Shown in pieces: positions 1-9,029 of a stretch of 64,000 nt of DNA. This DNA comes from Chryseobacterium sp. OV279 (lineage in GTDB: Bacteria > Bacteroidota > Bacteroidia > Flavobacteriales > Weeksellaceae). Within the stretch, counting starts at the first letter, position 1, and every line of letters begins with the position of its first letter. The position numbers and the translations under genes are program-made. The stretch lies in contig NZ_FQUD01000001.1 in the NCBI RefSeq assembly GCF_900128945.1, forward strand, positions 620,001-684,000, given 5' to 3'. The notes below the pieces were generated by a model. It saw only the letters and a list, made by a program, of their open reading frames with translations. It was not told the origin of the DNA and made no database searches.

Positions 1-2
1 CC

Positions 3-326
3 ACAGGATTTATGGTGTCGAAATATGTATTCAATTACCCTTTCAACAGTGATATTGTCAAGGTGATTTCCAATATTATGATCATCTGCCTTTCCGGGTT
101 TGCCCTGATCCGCGAGATCAAAGATGCGTCTACACAGAACCGTTTTCTTCTCGTAGATGCGTGTATTTTTTTCTACTATTCCGTGTCGGTCTTTATTTTT
201 ATTATTCAGCACCAGCTCGCGAATCTGTCAGAAAATGACTATTATATTATTTTAAGTGTGAATAATATTCTGTCAAGCATTTTATACTGTTCATTTTTAT
301 ATACCTTCATCAAATTAAAGAAGTAA
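3..326 (+). CDS. Membrane protein, 5'-truncated by window edge
   Basis: The frame is open from the first complete codon, so the true start lies upstream of the window; the ATG at 12 is internal or fortuitous. The visible 107 residues hold about three hydrophobic stretches (roughly visible residues 15-35, 45-68 and 80-100) and a short basic tail, so this is the C-terminal part of an integral inner-membrane protein. Its stop codon overlaps the start region of the following histidine kinase gene, which suggests translational coupling and a link to that two-component system. I do not recognise a named family; a role as membrane partner of the kinase is inferred only from the overlap. Confidence 0.6.
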   Translation, partial: TGFMVSKYVFNYPFNSDIVKVISNIMIICLSGFALIREIKDASTQNRFLLVDACIFFYYSVSVFIFIIQHQLANLSENDYYIILSVNNILSSILYCSFLYTFIKLKK

Positions 327-1105
327 CCTTAAATATTAGCCTGCTGATCCTTATAATTGTTACCATAACAGTTATCGTATCCTTTATTCTCATAGCGTAC
401 CGATCTTTTATCAGCCGGATCATTAAAGAGAAAAATGTTCAGCATGAGGCTGAAGTTCTTCACCAGAAAAAACTTGTCCTGGAAAACATCAAAGCACAGG
501 AAGAAGAGAGAAAAAGAATAGCCGTCATGATTCATGATGATATCGGAAACCGTCTCAATATCCTTTCCCTGTGGATGAATAACCTTGATACCAAAGGTGA
601 TGAGGTGATCAAAAAAAATATTTACAACCAGATGTCATCCCTTATTGATGCAGCGCGCAGTATTTCCCATTCATTATATCCTGTCAATCTTGAATCGGTG
701 GGATTTGTTCTGTATGTGGAAGAACTGATTGCTAACCTTTCGCACAAGATCAATATCTCTATGCAGGTAATGCCCGGATATGAGAAAAAAGATATCTTTG
801 TGGAAGTACAGCTGTACAGGATTATCCAGGAATTTACGACCAATGTGATTAAACATTCCACAGCGACGGATCTCTGGATTTATATCAAAGATTATCCTCA
901 AAATATGGCAGTGATTATCTCTGATAACGGACAGGGGTTTGATTATGATCTCGTGAAAAAAGGAATGGGAATCAAAAACATCGAATCCAGAATAAAATCC
1001 ATGAATGCCGTCCATAAATGGAAAAGTACTTTAAATAAAGGAACCCGTTTAATCATTATAATTCCAAAAAACAATGAACTCCCAAATCAAAATAGCCTTA
1101 ATTGA
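314..1105 (+). CDS. Sensor histidine kinase (HisKA_3/NarX type), probable ATT start
   Basis: Short sensor kinase of the HisKA_3 class. The order is one N-terminal membrane helix (about residues 5-28), a coiled linker, an H-box of the form EEERKRIAVMIHDDIGNRLN with the phosphoacceptor His, then a HATPase_c domain with the N-box around FTTNVIKHS and G-boxes DNGQGFDYD and GMGIKNIESR. The first ATG (527) falls inside the H-box helix and would remove the helix and linker, yet the frame is open and coding upstream. The only start that keeps the membrane helix and abuts the upstream stop is ATT at 314, giving 263 residues and a 13-nt overlap with the preceding gene. The 3' end overlaps the response regulator by 32 nt. 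An ATT start or a sequencing change of ATG to ATT are both possible. Confidence 0.8.
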   Translation: MKEVTLNISLLILIIVTITVIVSFILIAYRSFISRIIKEKNVQHEAEVLHQKKLVLENIKAQEEERKRIAVMIHDDIGNRLNILSLWMNNLDTKGDEVIKKNIYNQMSSLIDAARSISHSLYPVNLESVGFVLYVEELIANLSHKINISMQVMPGYEKKDIFVEVQLYRIIQEFTTNVIKHSTATDLWIYIKDYPQNMAVIISDNGQGFDYDLVKKGMGIKNIESRIKSMNAVHKWKSTLNKGTRLIIIIPKNNELPNQNSLN

Positions 1106-1751
1106 TGACGAACAGCTGATCCTGGAAGGGGTGAAAATGCTGCTTTCGAATGAAAAGAATATTTCCGTCTGCCTTACGTCCAGTAACGGCCCTGACTTCA
1201 TTGAGAAACTGGGAAGCCTTTCCGAAGACGATTTTCCGCATATCGCATTGGTAGACGTACAGATGCAGCCTATGAACGGCTTTGAGCTGGTAGAAGTTCT
1301 TAAAGAAAAATATCCTGAACTAAGAATCATTATCCTTTCTTCCCACTACAAAACTTCCATTTTGGGGTATATGGTTAAGTTGGGCGTTTCAGCTTTTCTT
1401 CCTAAAAATTCAGACAGAAAAACATTTATCGATGCCATTACGATGGTATATAAAAACGGAGTATTCTTTACGGCCGAAGATCATCAGATGTTATTTACCT
1501 ACATGAACAGCTCTGCCAAGAAGAAATCGCTTTTTGAAATGGAAGACGAATTATCTGAACGGGAAAAAGATGTGGTCAAACTGATCTGTCAGGAATACAC
1601 CAATAACGAGATCGGAGAGAAGCTTTTCATCAGCCCCCGGACCGTGGAAAGTCACCGCCAGCGGATCCTGGAAAAGATTGGAGCCAAGAACACAGTAGGG
1701 ATTGTCATCTACGCCGTGGTCAACAATATATATTCTCTAGATAAAATCTGA
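1074..1751 (+). CDS. Response regulator, NarL/LuxR family
   Basis: DNA-binding response regulator of 225 residues. The receiver domain (about 1-120) has the acidic pair Asp11-Asp12, phosphoacceptor Asp61 (in ALVDVQM) and the conserved Lys111 (in FLPKN). A LuxR/GerE helix-turn-helix lies at about 158-215, with LSEREKDVVKLI, the recognition region NNEIGEKLFISPRTVESH and a following RQRILEKIG. It overlaps the histidine kinase gene by 32 nt, so the two form a cognate pair and are translationally coupled. Target genes are not visible; the next gene is separated by a terminator. Assignment is secure at family level, but the signal sensed is unknown. Confidence 0.92.
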   Translation: MNSQIKIALIDDEQLILEGVKMLLSNEKNISVCLTSSNGPDFIEKLGSLSEDDFPHIALVDVQMQPMNGFELVEVLKEKYPELRIIILSSHYKTSILGYMVKLGVSAFLPKNSDRKTFIDAITMVYKNGVFFTAEDHQMLFTYMNSSAKKKSLFEMEDELSEREKDVVKLICQEYTNNEIGEKLFISPRTVESHRQRILEKIGAKNTVGIVIYAVVNNIYSLDKI

Positions 1752-1775
1752 TTCCGTAGAAATACGGAATTTTTT
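1751..1775 (+). terminator. Rho-independent terminator after response regulator
   Basis: A perfect 8-bp stem ATTCCGTA/TACGGAAT with a GAAA loop is followed by five T. It begins at the last base of the regulator stop codon. Confidence 0.8.
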
Positions 1776-1910
1776 ATTTGGTATTTTTCACGCTAGTATT
1801 GCTTTTCCTTCTTCCGTTAATTTGAAAAATAAGTTTTTACGGAATTCAGAGCAGAATCAGATCATGAAGATGTCTGGGAAAACTTTTAACAATTAAAGCA
1901 AAACACAGCG

Positions 1911-3251
1911 ATGGAAAAAGATACAATAATATCTGTCGGAATTTTTTTTGACGGAACAGGAAACAACGGGATCAATACGGAAGCCATCATAGTACCTTCA
2001 GCCAATAATGAAAGTTATAAAGAGGCCCCCACCAATGTTTATAAATTATTCAATTTATTCAACGGAAACGATAAAATATATGTCGAAGGAATAGGAACAA
2101 TTACAGGAGGTGAAGACAGTAATTTCGCCATGGCTACATGTGCCAATCCACCGGATGCACAGGGCTATTCTTCCGATGATAAACTGCAGAAAGCAGATAC
2201 TTTTGTGCAGAATCTTGTGATTGATAAAAATATAGAGTATCAGTTTTACGTCTATGGATTCAGCAGAGGAAGCATGCTGGCAAGAGAATTCTGCAACCAG
2301 CTTGTCGCGAAATATCCATCAGTAAATGTTACCATAAAGTTTCTGGGCGTTTTTGATACGGTTGAATCCAAACCTTTCAATACCTATGATATGGGTCTGC
2401 CGCAGGAAGTGGAAAATGCTCTGCATATTTGTGCGGTCAATGAATGCAGATTCTTTTTCCCGCTTACCGGATTTTTTGAGAACTCTAAAAATATGCAGGA
2501 TACCAAAACCGAAACAGCCGGTTCCGTCTGGAAAGAAGTTTTTGTTCCGGGAGCCCATGCTGATGTAGGCGGAGGCTACTTGCCGGCAGCACATTCTGTG
2601 TATATTTCTACTGATTTCATTAATGTGAATGATCTTAATGACTATGTTTCAGATGTAAGGAATGCGAAAACCGATGCTGAAGGAAATAAAATCTGGGATG
2701 CACTGCTTTCGGATTTTAAAATTGAGAAAGGAGTGGTCCTTTCGCAGGCTTATATTTCAAGAGAGCTTGTGCTGAACACGCTTCCGTTCGTATATGGACG
2801 CATCATGCTGGAGGAAACCAATAATGCCGTGTCCGGAATATTTAATACGGATCTTAGCCAATCAGGTCTTGAAATTACAGATGATACCTTCCTTTCGGAT
2901 TTTTATAAAGCCCTTTCAACCTATGTTGAAAGCCTCACACCGGATCTGAAACCGAAGTATGATTATTCAGCTTTGGCAGCCTATACTCATATTTCAGCGA
3001 ATTACGGGATGTACAGAGACCCGTCGGACAATAAAACCGTGGAGGAAATTGAAGCCGAGCTGATCAATAACGGTCTGAATGTACCCAGCAGTACATCCGT
3101 AGACCGTGGCATTCATACCAGACTTCTTACCGAGCTGCATCTTCCCGAAGACAGCTTTGTGGCAGATTTTCTGTATGGAACCAATGTTCCCAATAATGAT
3201 ATCTGGAGCCGTACGATCGAAATGAGATCCGTAACGGCAGATCAGAATTAG
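1911..3251 (+). CDS. DUF2235 alpha/beta hydrolase (Tle1-like phospholipase domain)
   Basis: A 446-residue protein of the DUF2235 family, the fold of type VI secretion Tle1 phospholipase effectors. It opens with the family motif VGIFFDGTGNN (about residues 8-18), then the nucleophile elbow YGFSRGS with Ser118, a central Asp149 in GVFDTV, and the GAHADVGGGY motif with His216, which together supply a Ser-Asp-His triad. There is no signal peptide, as expected for effectors delivered by a secretion machine or for cytosolic hydrolases. It stands alone between two terminators; no VgrG, PAAR, immunity-like or T6SS structural gene lies nearby. Lipase activity is inferred from the family, and the substrate is unknown. 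Confidence 0.8.
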   Translation: MEKDTIISVGIFFDGTGNNGINTEAIIVPSANNESYKEAPTNVYKLFNLFNGNDKIYVEGIGTITGGEDSNFAMATCANPPDAQGYSSDDKLQKADTFVQNLVIDKNIEYQFYVYGFSRGSMLAREFCNQLVAKYPSVNVTIKFLGVFDTVESKPFNTYDMGLPQEVENALHICAVNECRFFFPLTGFFENSKNMQDTKTETAGSVWKEVFVPGAHADVGGGYLPAAHSVYISTDFINVNDLNDYVSDVRNAKTDAEGNKIWDALLSDFKIEKGVVLSQAYISRELVLNTLPFVYGRIMLEETNNAVSGIFNTDLSQSGLEITDDTFLSDFYKALSTYVESLTPDLKPKYDYSALAAYTHISANYGMYRDPSDNKTVEEIEAELINNGLNVPSSTSVDRGIHTRLLTELHLPEDSFVADFLYGTNVPNNDIWSRTIEMRSVTADQN

Positions 3252-3292
3252 ATAAATACGTTAGTACTTTTCAGTTTTAAATTTAGGTTACG

Positions 3293-3319
3293 AAGGGATG
3301 TCTGGCAGGGCATCCCTTT
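3293..3319 (+). terminator. Probable terminator after DUF2235 gene
   Basis: Stem AAGGGATG/CATCCCTT with a 10-nt loop is followed by a short T tract. It is weaker than the others in the window. Confidence 0.5.
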
Positions 3320-3387
3320 TATGGTCCCAAATAACGGTGCTCCGGGGCAGTCCGTTTTTATTTCTGGGCTATTCATTTCTTTTTCCG

Positions 3388-3395
3388 TACTTTTG
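3388..3395 (+). promoter_or_regulatory. -7 element of ABC-F gene
   Basis: TACTTTTG matches the Bacteroidota -7 consensus TAnnTTTG and lies 43 nt before the ABC-F start codon. It supports the ATG at 3439 over the unrelated upstream reading frame. Confidence 0.55.
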
Positions 3396-3438
3396 CACCC
3401 GAAAATTCATTATTCATCACTAATTTTTATTTTACACA

Positions 3439-5364
3439 ATGCTTTCGGTTCAAGGTTTAGGATTACATCATTCAGGAAACTATCTGTTTCAAAATACAAA
3501 TTTCACCATTAAAAAGGATGATAAAGTAGGTCTCGTAGGGAAAAATGGAGCAGGGAAATCTACTTTATTGAAAATGCTTTCCGGGGAAATTAATTTCTAT
3601 GAAGGAAGTGTAGTCCGCGAAGGAGGTGCTACCATCGGTTTTCTGAAGCAGGATCTGGATTTCGTAAAAGGAAGAACGGTCTGGGCAGAAACCATGCAGG
3701 CTTTTGAGCAGATCAATGCGTGGAAAAACGAACTGGAAGAGGTGAATCACCAGATGACTGTGAGAACAGACTACGAAAGTGATGCCTACACAGATCTGAT
3801 CAATAAAATGACAGAACTGAATGACCTTCTGATGAACCATGACGCTTACAATCTTGAAGGCGATATGGAGAAAGTATTGTTCGGTTTAGGTTTTAAAGCT
3901 GATGATTTCCAAAAAATCACCGATGAATTTTCAGGAGGGTGGAGAATGAGAATTGAACTGGCAAAACTGCTGCTTCAGAAAAATGACATCATGCTTCTCG
4001 ATGAGCCTACCAACCACCTGGATATGGAATCCATTATCTGGCTGGAAAACTTCCTTAAAGATTATCCCGGTGCCATTGTTCTGGTAAGTCACGATAAACA
4101 GTTTATGACGGCTGTCTGCAACAGAACCTTTGACATTAACAATAAAAAAGTTGACGACTACAAAGCCAACTATTCCAAATATCTCGTAATGCGTGAAGAG
4201 CGCCGTGAGAAACTGATCGGTGCAAAAAAGAACCAGGATGCAGAGATCAAGCAGATGGAGGACAATATCAATAAGTTCCGTGCGAGTGCTACCAAAGCAT
4301 CTTTCGCACAGTCATTGATGAAAAAGCTGGATAAAATCGAGCGTATTGAAGTGGATAATGAAGACGTTTCAAAATTCAACATCCGTTTCGTACAGTCTAT
4401 GGTTCCCGGAAAAGTTATTTTTGAAGCGGAGAATTTAGGAAAAGCATACGGAAAGAAACAAATTTTTGATAATGTAGATTTTATTGTTCAGAGAGGAGAC
4501 AGAATTGCTCTTCTAGGACAGAATGGACAGGGTAAAACCACTTTAGCGAAAATTCTTGCAGGAGATATTAAAGATCATACAGGAACCTGGAATTTAGGAC
4601 ACAACGTAAACATCGGATACTTCGCCCAAAATCAGGAAGAAGTACTGACACCGAATAAAACCGTTTTAGAAGAAGCTGAAGATGCAGCAACCGAAGAAAC
4701 GAGACCAAGGGTAAGAGACTTATTAGGATCTTTCCTTTTCCAGGGTGAGGCTGTTTCCAAAAAGACAAAAGTACTTTCCGGAGGAGAAAGAAACCGTCTG
4801 GCACTTTGTAAACTGTTGCTTCGTCCATTCAACACACTGATCATGGATGAGCCTACCAACCACCTTGACATTCAGTCTAAGGAAATTATCAAACTGGCTC
4901 TACAGAATTTTGAAGGAACATTGATCGTGATTTCTCACGACAGAGAATTCCTGGATGGACTTTGTGATAAAATCTACGAATTCCGTGACGGAAGAATGAA
5001 GGAATTCCTTGGAAGTGTGGGAGAATACCTTGAATACAGACAAAAGGAAACCCTTAGAGAAATCTCCGCGGAAAAAGCAAAACTTCACAGCGAAGACAAA
5101 ATTGAGCCAAAACCGGTTCCAAAAGAAGTGAAAGTTGAAGAAAAATCATCAACTATCGTAAGCAAGGAGCAAAAAAATATTCAGAATAAACTAAAGAAAG
5201 TAGAAGAAAGAATTTCCGAGCTTGAAACAGAAATTGAAAAATATGAAGCTTCATTCACCAAAGAAAATCCTTCTGAAGAAACTTTAGAAAAATACAATAA
5301 AACAAAAGAAGAACTGGAAGTTGCCCTTCAGGAATGGGAGCATTTGGGTTCTCAGTTGAGCTAG
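3439..5364 (+). CDS. ABC-F family ATPase (translation factor type)
   Basis: Soluble tandem-ATPase of 641 residues with no membrane segment, as in Uup/EttA/YheS-type ABC-F proteins that act on the ribosome. The first nucleotide domain has Walker A GKNGAGKST (Lys40), signature FSGGWRMRIELAKLL and Walker B MLLDEPTNHLD. The second has GQNGQGKTT, LSGGERNRLALCKLL and IMDEPTNHLD. The linker between them (about 235-310) is charged and helical, and the C-terminal 90 residues are a Lys/Glu-rich coiled coil as in Uup, which binds branched DNA or rRNA. Whether it is an antibiotic-resistance or housekeeping ABC-F cannot be told from sequence alone; the solitary locus favours housekeeping. Confidence 0.9.
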   Translation: MLSVQGLGLHHSGNYLFQNTNFTIKKDDKVGLVGKNGAGKSTLLKMLSGEINFYEGSVVREGGATIGFLKQDLDFVKGRTVWAETMQAFEQINAWKNELEEVNHQMTVRTDYESDAYTDLINKMTELNDLLMNHDAYNLEGDMEKVLFGLGFKADDFQKITDEFSGGWRMRIELAKLLLQKNDIMLLDEPTNHLDMESIIWLENFLKDYPGAIVLVSHDKQFMTAVCNRTFDINNKKVDDYKANYSKYLVMREERREKLIGAKKNQDAEIKQMEDNINKFRASATKASFAQSLMKKLDKIERIEVDNEDVSKFNIRFVQSMVPGKVIFEAENLGKAYGKKQIFDNVDFIVQRGDRIALLGQNGQGKTTLAKILAGDIKDHTGTWNLGHNVNIGYFAQNQEEVLTPNKTVLEEAEDAATEETRPRVRDLLGSFLFQGEAVSKKTKVLSGGERNRLALCKLLLRPFNTLIMDEPTNHLDIQSKEIIKLALQNFEGTLIVISHDREFLDGLCDKIYEFRDGRMKEFLGSVGEYLEYRQKETLREISAEKAKLHSEDKIEPKPVPKEVKVEEKSSTIVSKEQKNIQNKLKKVEERISELETEIEKYEASFTKENPSEETLEKYNKTKEELEVALQEWEHLGSQLS

Positions 5365-5600
5365 GGTGTTATAGTGTTTTAGAGTGGGAACGTTTTAGGG
5401 TTTGAGAGTGGATGAGTAGTTGGTTGCTGGTTGACAGTTGCTGGTTCGAACCCCGTAACCCGCATCCCGAAACACGTATCCCGAACTTGTTAATGCTAAA
5501 GTTCGGAGGTAAAAAGTCTCATGTCTCTCATCTCGTGTCTAAAATCTGATGTCTGAAATCTGGCATCTTGATTCTTGATTCTCTTCCCTGTAACAAACTA
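5365..5600. repeat. Degenerate intergenic repeats (families A and B)
   Basis: The gap after the ABC-F gene holds no credible gene. It is built from phrases that recur elsewhere in the window: GAGTGG(G)A-CGTTTTAGGGTTT and TTGCTGGTTGACAGTTGC near 5380-5445 (compare 25715-25775), CCCGCATCCCGAAAC near 5455-5475, and the TCATGTCTCT...TCTGATGTCTGAAATCTG phrase near 5518-5565 (compare 6455-6500, 22940-22980 and 63300-63430). Confidence 0.6.
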
Positions 5601-5663
5601 TCACTTTCACCGACATATCGAATAGTTTTTATACAGTGTTTAATAAAACTTAAATTATTTTCA

Positions 5664-5671
5664 TACTTTTG
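5664..5671 (+). promoter_or_regulatory. -7 element 4 nt before a start codon
   Basis: TACTTTTG matches TAnnTTTG, and only four bases separate it from the ATG at 5676, so transcription should begin at or next to the start codon (a leaderless mRNA). Confidence 0.5.
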
Positions 5672-5675
5672 AAGC

Positions 5676-6032
5676 ATGATTTTTAAGGAAAGCAGAAATC
5701 TGAAGAATTTTATTTCCAAACTTTTGTTTGGGATCTACTTCATTGCGCTGTTTTCCCAAAGTTTTCACCACCACGATGCTGTCGATTATTTTAAAAGTTT
5801 CCACTTTAAAAAGACAGAAAATACAATTGCTAAATCTTCAGCTAAAGAAAAGCCGGGCGACTGTCTGGCGTGTCACTTCTTAGCGACAGGAAATACATTG
5901 GTTCCGGACGAGTACAGTTTTACATTCGATCATTTTTCGCATGAAGTAAAACAGGTTATTGCCGTTCAGGAAAAAATATGGTCTCAGACCAAATTTACTT
6001 TTCAACTTCGGGGGCCTCCCGCAGTTTCATAA
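5676..6032 (+). CDS. Small His/Cys-containing membrane-anchored protein upstream of TonB receptor
   Basis: A 118-residue protein of no family I can name. It has an N-terminal hydrophobic segment (about residues 14-30) that could be a signal anchor, then FHHHDA, a charged stretch, a CLACHF motif (CxxCH-like, possible metal ligands) and a C-terminal LRGPPA. Small proteins with HHHD, CxxCH and a Pro-rich end commonly sit beside TonB receptors for metals in Bacteroidota, so a role in periplasmic metal handling is a reasonable inference but unproven. It is followed by a long repeat-filled gap and then the TonB receptor gene in the same orientation. Confidence 0.6.
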   Translation: MIFKESRNLKNFISKLLFGIYFIALFSQSFHHHDAVDYFKSFHFKKTENTIAKSSAKEKPGDCLACHFLATGNTLVPDEYSFTFDHFSHEVKQVIAVQEKIWSQTKFTFQLRGPPAVS

Positions 6033-6143
6033 ATCATAGATTTTTATGGGCTTTAATTGATTTTAAAGTTCAGTACTTTGGGTTTAAAGCTAATGGCTGA
6101 TAGATGAGAATTTCGGGATGCGAGATTCGGGGATTCTGGATAC

Positions 6144-6375
6144 GGGTTTTGAGTTCGGTGTTTAAGGCTGGGAGATGGAAGAGGGAAGACAGAAATCTCT
6201 GCGGTTCTTAAATGGAATATTATTTCTTGTGAATGGGTTCGATTCGGGTTTTTCGGGATTCGGAATGCGGGTTTTGAGTTCGGTATTTAAGACTTGAGAT
6301 GGAAGAGGGAAGACAGAAGTCTCTGCAGATCTTAAGTAGGAATATCATTTCTCGTAAACGGATTCGGGATTATCG
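6144..6375. repeat. Imperfect tandem duplication, about 125-bp period
   Basis: GGGTTTTGAGTTCGGT begins at 6144 and again at 6269, each followed by a similar stretch that includes AGATGGAAGAGGGAAGACAG, CTCTGC and a run leading to GATTCGGG. The surrounding gap 6033-6617 (585 bp) otherwise holds only family A/B phrases (6100-6140, 6455-6505) and a short GTACC/GGTAC inverted repeat at 6582-6597; I see no gene in it. Confidence 0.6.
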
Positions 6376-6617
6376 AGTTAGACGATTTGAGATTATATGA
6401 GTGTAGAGTTGAATTGTTGATTCAAATCTCACCGAAACTTTATTACGGCAAAAGTCTCATGTCTCTAATCTCACGTCTGAAATCTGAAATCTCATCACTT
6501 ACCATCTCAGTCATTCCTACATTTTACATTGTACTTTTTACAATTAAAATAAACCCTTTTAACAAATTTTTTACGAAAAAAATGTACCTGAAACGGTACG
6601 CAATCAATCTATAGACA

Positions 6618-9011
6618 ATGAAATTGATATATAGTCTGATGTTGGTCTTTTGCGGACTGGCATTGATAAGTGCACAAAAGACTTACTCGGTGGAAGGAAC
6701 CGTTCACGATTTTCACGATAAAACCATGCTGGAAAATGCAGTGGTGAACATCGGCGGATTCACTGCGAAAACAGATAATAAGGGTAAGTTTACGTTTAAT
6801 AAAATTCCTGCGGGGAAATATATACTCATTGCCAAACATCCTGATTGTAATGATTATACTGAAAATATAGCAGTTACTCAGGATGTACACTTGGTCATTA
6901 CCCTGGAGCACCATATTAAAGATATTGAAACGGTTACGGTTCACGGCAGCCATAAGAACAATGGAAGTATGGTTGTGAAAACCATTGACAAATCCATGAT
7001 TTCAAGGAATGTTAGTGAAAACCTGGGGAATCTATTAACAAATATTTCAGGTGTTAATGTTCTCAAAACGGGTAATAATATTACCAAACCTATTATTCAT
7101 GGGCTTTATGGTAGTAGAGTTTCTATTCTTAATGATGGGGTAAAACTGGCCGAACAGGAGTGGGGTGTAGAACATGCACCTAATGTTGATGTCAATAATT
7201 TTGAACATATTGATGTCATAAAAGGAGCATCTGCCCTGAAATATGGAGGTGGAGCTGTAGGTGGAGTGGTTGTTTTGCAGCCTCAGATCCTGCCTAAGAA
7301 AGATACGATAATGGGAAGTGTATCTCTTTCCGGAATTTCAAACGGAAGAGGCGCTGATCTTAATGTAAAGCTCTCAAAAACCTGGGATAATGGCTGGGCT
7401 GTTAAAACCAATGGAAGTTTTAAAAAATTGGGTGATCTTGAAGCTCCGGATTATGGCTTGATGAATACAGGTCTTGAGAGCTCCGGATTTAATTTTGGAG
7501 TTCAGAAGATGACATTTGAGAAAGGTATTTCTTTTGATTATTATCTGACGAAGAGTACGATAGGAATTCTCAGAAGTTCTCATGTAGGGAACTCTGAAGA
7601 CCTGCGTAATGCACTTACGGCACCTGAACCTATTTATCAAAGGGATTTTAGTTATGATATTGATAATCCAAAACAGGAAATCGAGCATCATATTGCTAAA
7701 GTTTCTGCTTACAAAAGGTTTGAAAATTTTGGAAAAATTACAGCGACTTATAGTTTCCAGTACAATCATAGAAAAGAATATGATATTAGACGTACCGATG
7801 AACTTAGTAAAAAACCGGCATTGGATCTTGAACTGATAACCAATGATCTGAGTGTTAATCATCTGATAGAAAGAGCGAAATGGAATCTTGAAACAGGAAT
7901 TAATGCAGGATATCAAAACAACTATTCCAATACCCAGACCGAGGCAAGACGTCTTGTTCCAAATTATGACAGATATTATGCAGGAATTTATTCTGTATTT
8001 AAATATAAGATGACACCCCATTTGGATCTTGAGCTGGGAGGCAGATATGATTATGACCGTTATGAAGTAACAAAGTGGTATGATCTGAGTGACTGGAATA
8101 AAATGTATGCAGCGGATTATTCAGATTTTGTAGTAAGAACCAACCAAAACAGAATTCTGACAAACCCATCTTTAAGCTATAATAATATTTCGGTAAACGG
8201 AGGAATTGTCTATCATCCATCAGAATATTTTGATCTGAAATTTAATTATGCCAGAGTTTCAAGATCTCCCAATGTTGCAGAGCTTTTTGCAGACGGACTT
8301 CACCATTCTGCAGCTATTATTGAAAGAGGGGATATGAGAATGAAAAGTGAAACAGGAAACCAGTTTAACTTAGTTGCTGATGTAAAAGCAAATGTTTTAA
8401 AAGGATTGAATATTTCAGTAAACCCATACTTCTTTTATACACAGAATTTCATCAATCAGATTCCTACAGGATACCAGAATACCCAATGGGGAGGGGCTTT
8501 TGTAGTCTATAATTATCAGCAGATCAATGCGAAAATGTATGGAGTGGATCTTGATGTTCAGCTTAATATTACAGATAATCTTACTTATAAAGGAAGCGGA
8601 TCATATGTTTACGGGCAGGATACAACGCATGATGTACCGCTTATTCTGATGATGCCCCCTAATTTTAATAATTCATTGGAATTCAACAAGAAAGAATGGA
8701 AGAACTTTTATGTTACGGTAAGTAACAATACTTATTTGAAACAAACAAGATTTCCGATTTATAATGTTCCCATCCGATTATTTGATTCAGATGGAAATGC
8801 TTATAATGAAGAAGTGGATATTTCTACCCCTCCAAACGGATATTCGCTATGGAACCTTCAGACAGGGGTGAATTTGTCTAAAAATTTCGGAATTGACTTT
8901 TCAGTCCGGAATGTATTTAATACGTCTTACAGAGATTATCTGAACAGGCTTCGTTTCTTTTCCAGCGAGATGGGAAGAAACTTTATTTTAACTCTTAAAT
9001 ATCAATTTTAA
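6618..9011 (+). CDS. TonB-dependent outer-membrane receptor (probable metal uptake)
   Basis: Receptor of 797 residues: signal peptide (1-19, ending ISAQ), a CarboxypepD_reg-like domain (about 22-95, SVEGTVHDFHDKTMLENAVV), a plug domain (about 110-215, with GLYGSRVSILNDGVKLAEQ and VIKGASALKYGGGAVGGVV) and a long beta-barrel ending in the aromatic residue Phe. The plug wording with an EWGVEHAP phrase is typical of receptors of the zinc/copper group rather than of SusC sugar receptors. It lies between the small His/Cys protein and a lipoprotein gene 18 nt downstream, probably co-transcribed with the latter. Energy would come from TonB-ExbBD encoded elsewhere. The substrate is inferred only. Confidence 0.85.
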   Translation: MKLIYSLMLVFCGLALISAQKTYSVEGTVHDFHDKTMLENAVVNIGGFTAKTDNKGKFTFNKIPAGKYILIAKHPDCNDYTENIAVTQDVHLVITLEHHIKDIETVTVHGSHKNNGSMVVKTIDKSMISRNVSENLGNLLTNISGVNVLKTGNNITKPIIHGLYGSRVSILNDGVKLAEQEWGVEHAPNVDVNNFEHIDVIKGASALKYGGGAVGGVVVLQPQILPKKDTIMGSVSLSGISNGRGADLNVKLSKTWDNGWAVKTNGSFKKLGDLEAPDYGLMNTGLESSGFNFGVQKMTFEKGISFDYYLTKSTIGILRSSHVGNSEDLRNALTAPEPIYQRDFSYDIDNPKQEIEHHIAKVSAYKRFENFGKITATYSFQYNHRKEYDIRRTDELSKKPALDLELITNDLSVNHLIERAKWNLETGINAGYQNNYSNTQTEARRLVPNYDRYYAGIYSVFKYKMTPHLDLELGGRYDYDRYEVTKWYDLSDWNKMYAADYSDFVVRTNQNRILTNPSLSYNNISVNGGIVYHPSEYFDLKFNYARVSRSPNVAELFADGLHHSAAIIERGDMRMKSETGNQFNLVADVKANVLKGLNISVNPYFFYTQNFINQIPTGYQNTQWGGAFVVYNYQQINAKMYGVDLDVQLNITDNLTYKGSGSYVYGQDTTHDVPLILMMPPNFNNSLEFNKKEWKNFYVTVSNNTYLKQTRFPIYNVPIRLFDSDGNAYNEEVDISTPPNGYSLWNLQTGVNLSKNFGIDFSVRNVFNTSYRDYLNRLRFFSSEMGRNFILTLKYQF

Positions 9012-9029
9012 TTACTTAAAATCAAAAAA

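Noticed and set aside
7374..8021. Long open frame on the minus strand inside the TonB receptor gene (215 codons)
   Set aside because: Antisense to a well supported receptor; no promoter, repetitive Ile/Phe/Ser composition typical of reverse reading of beta-barrel code.
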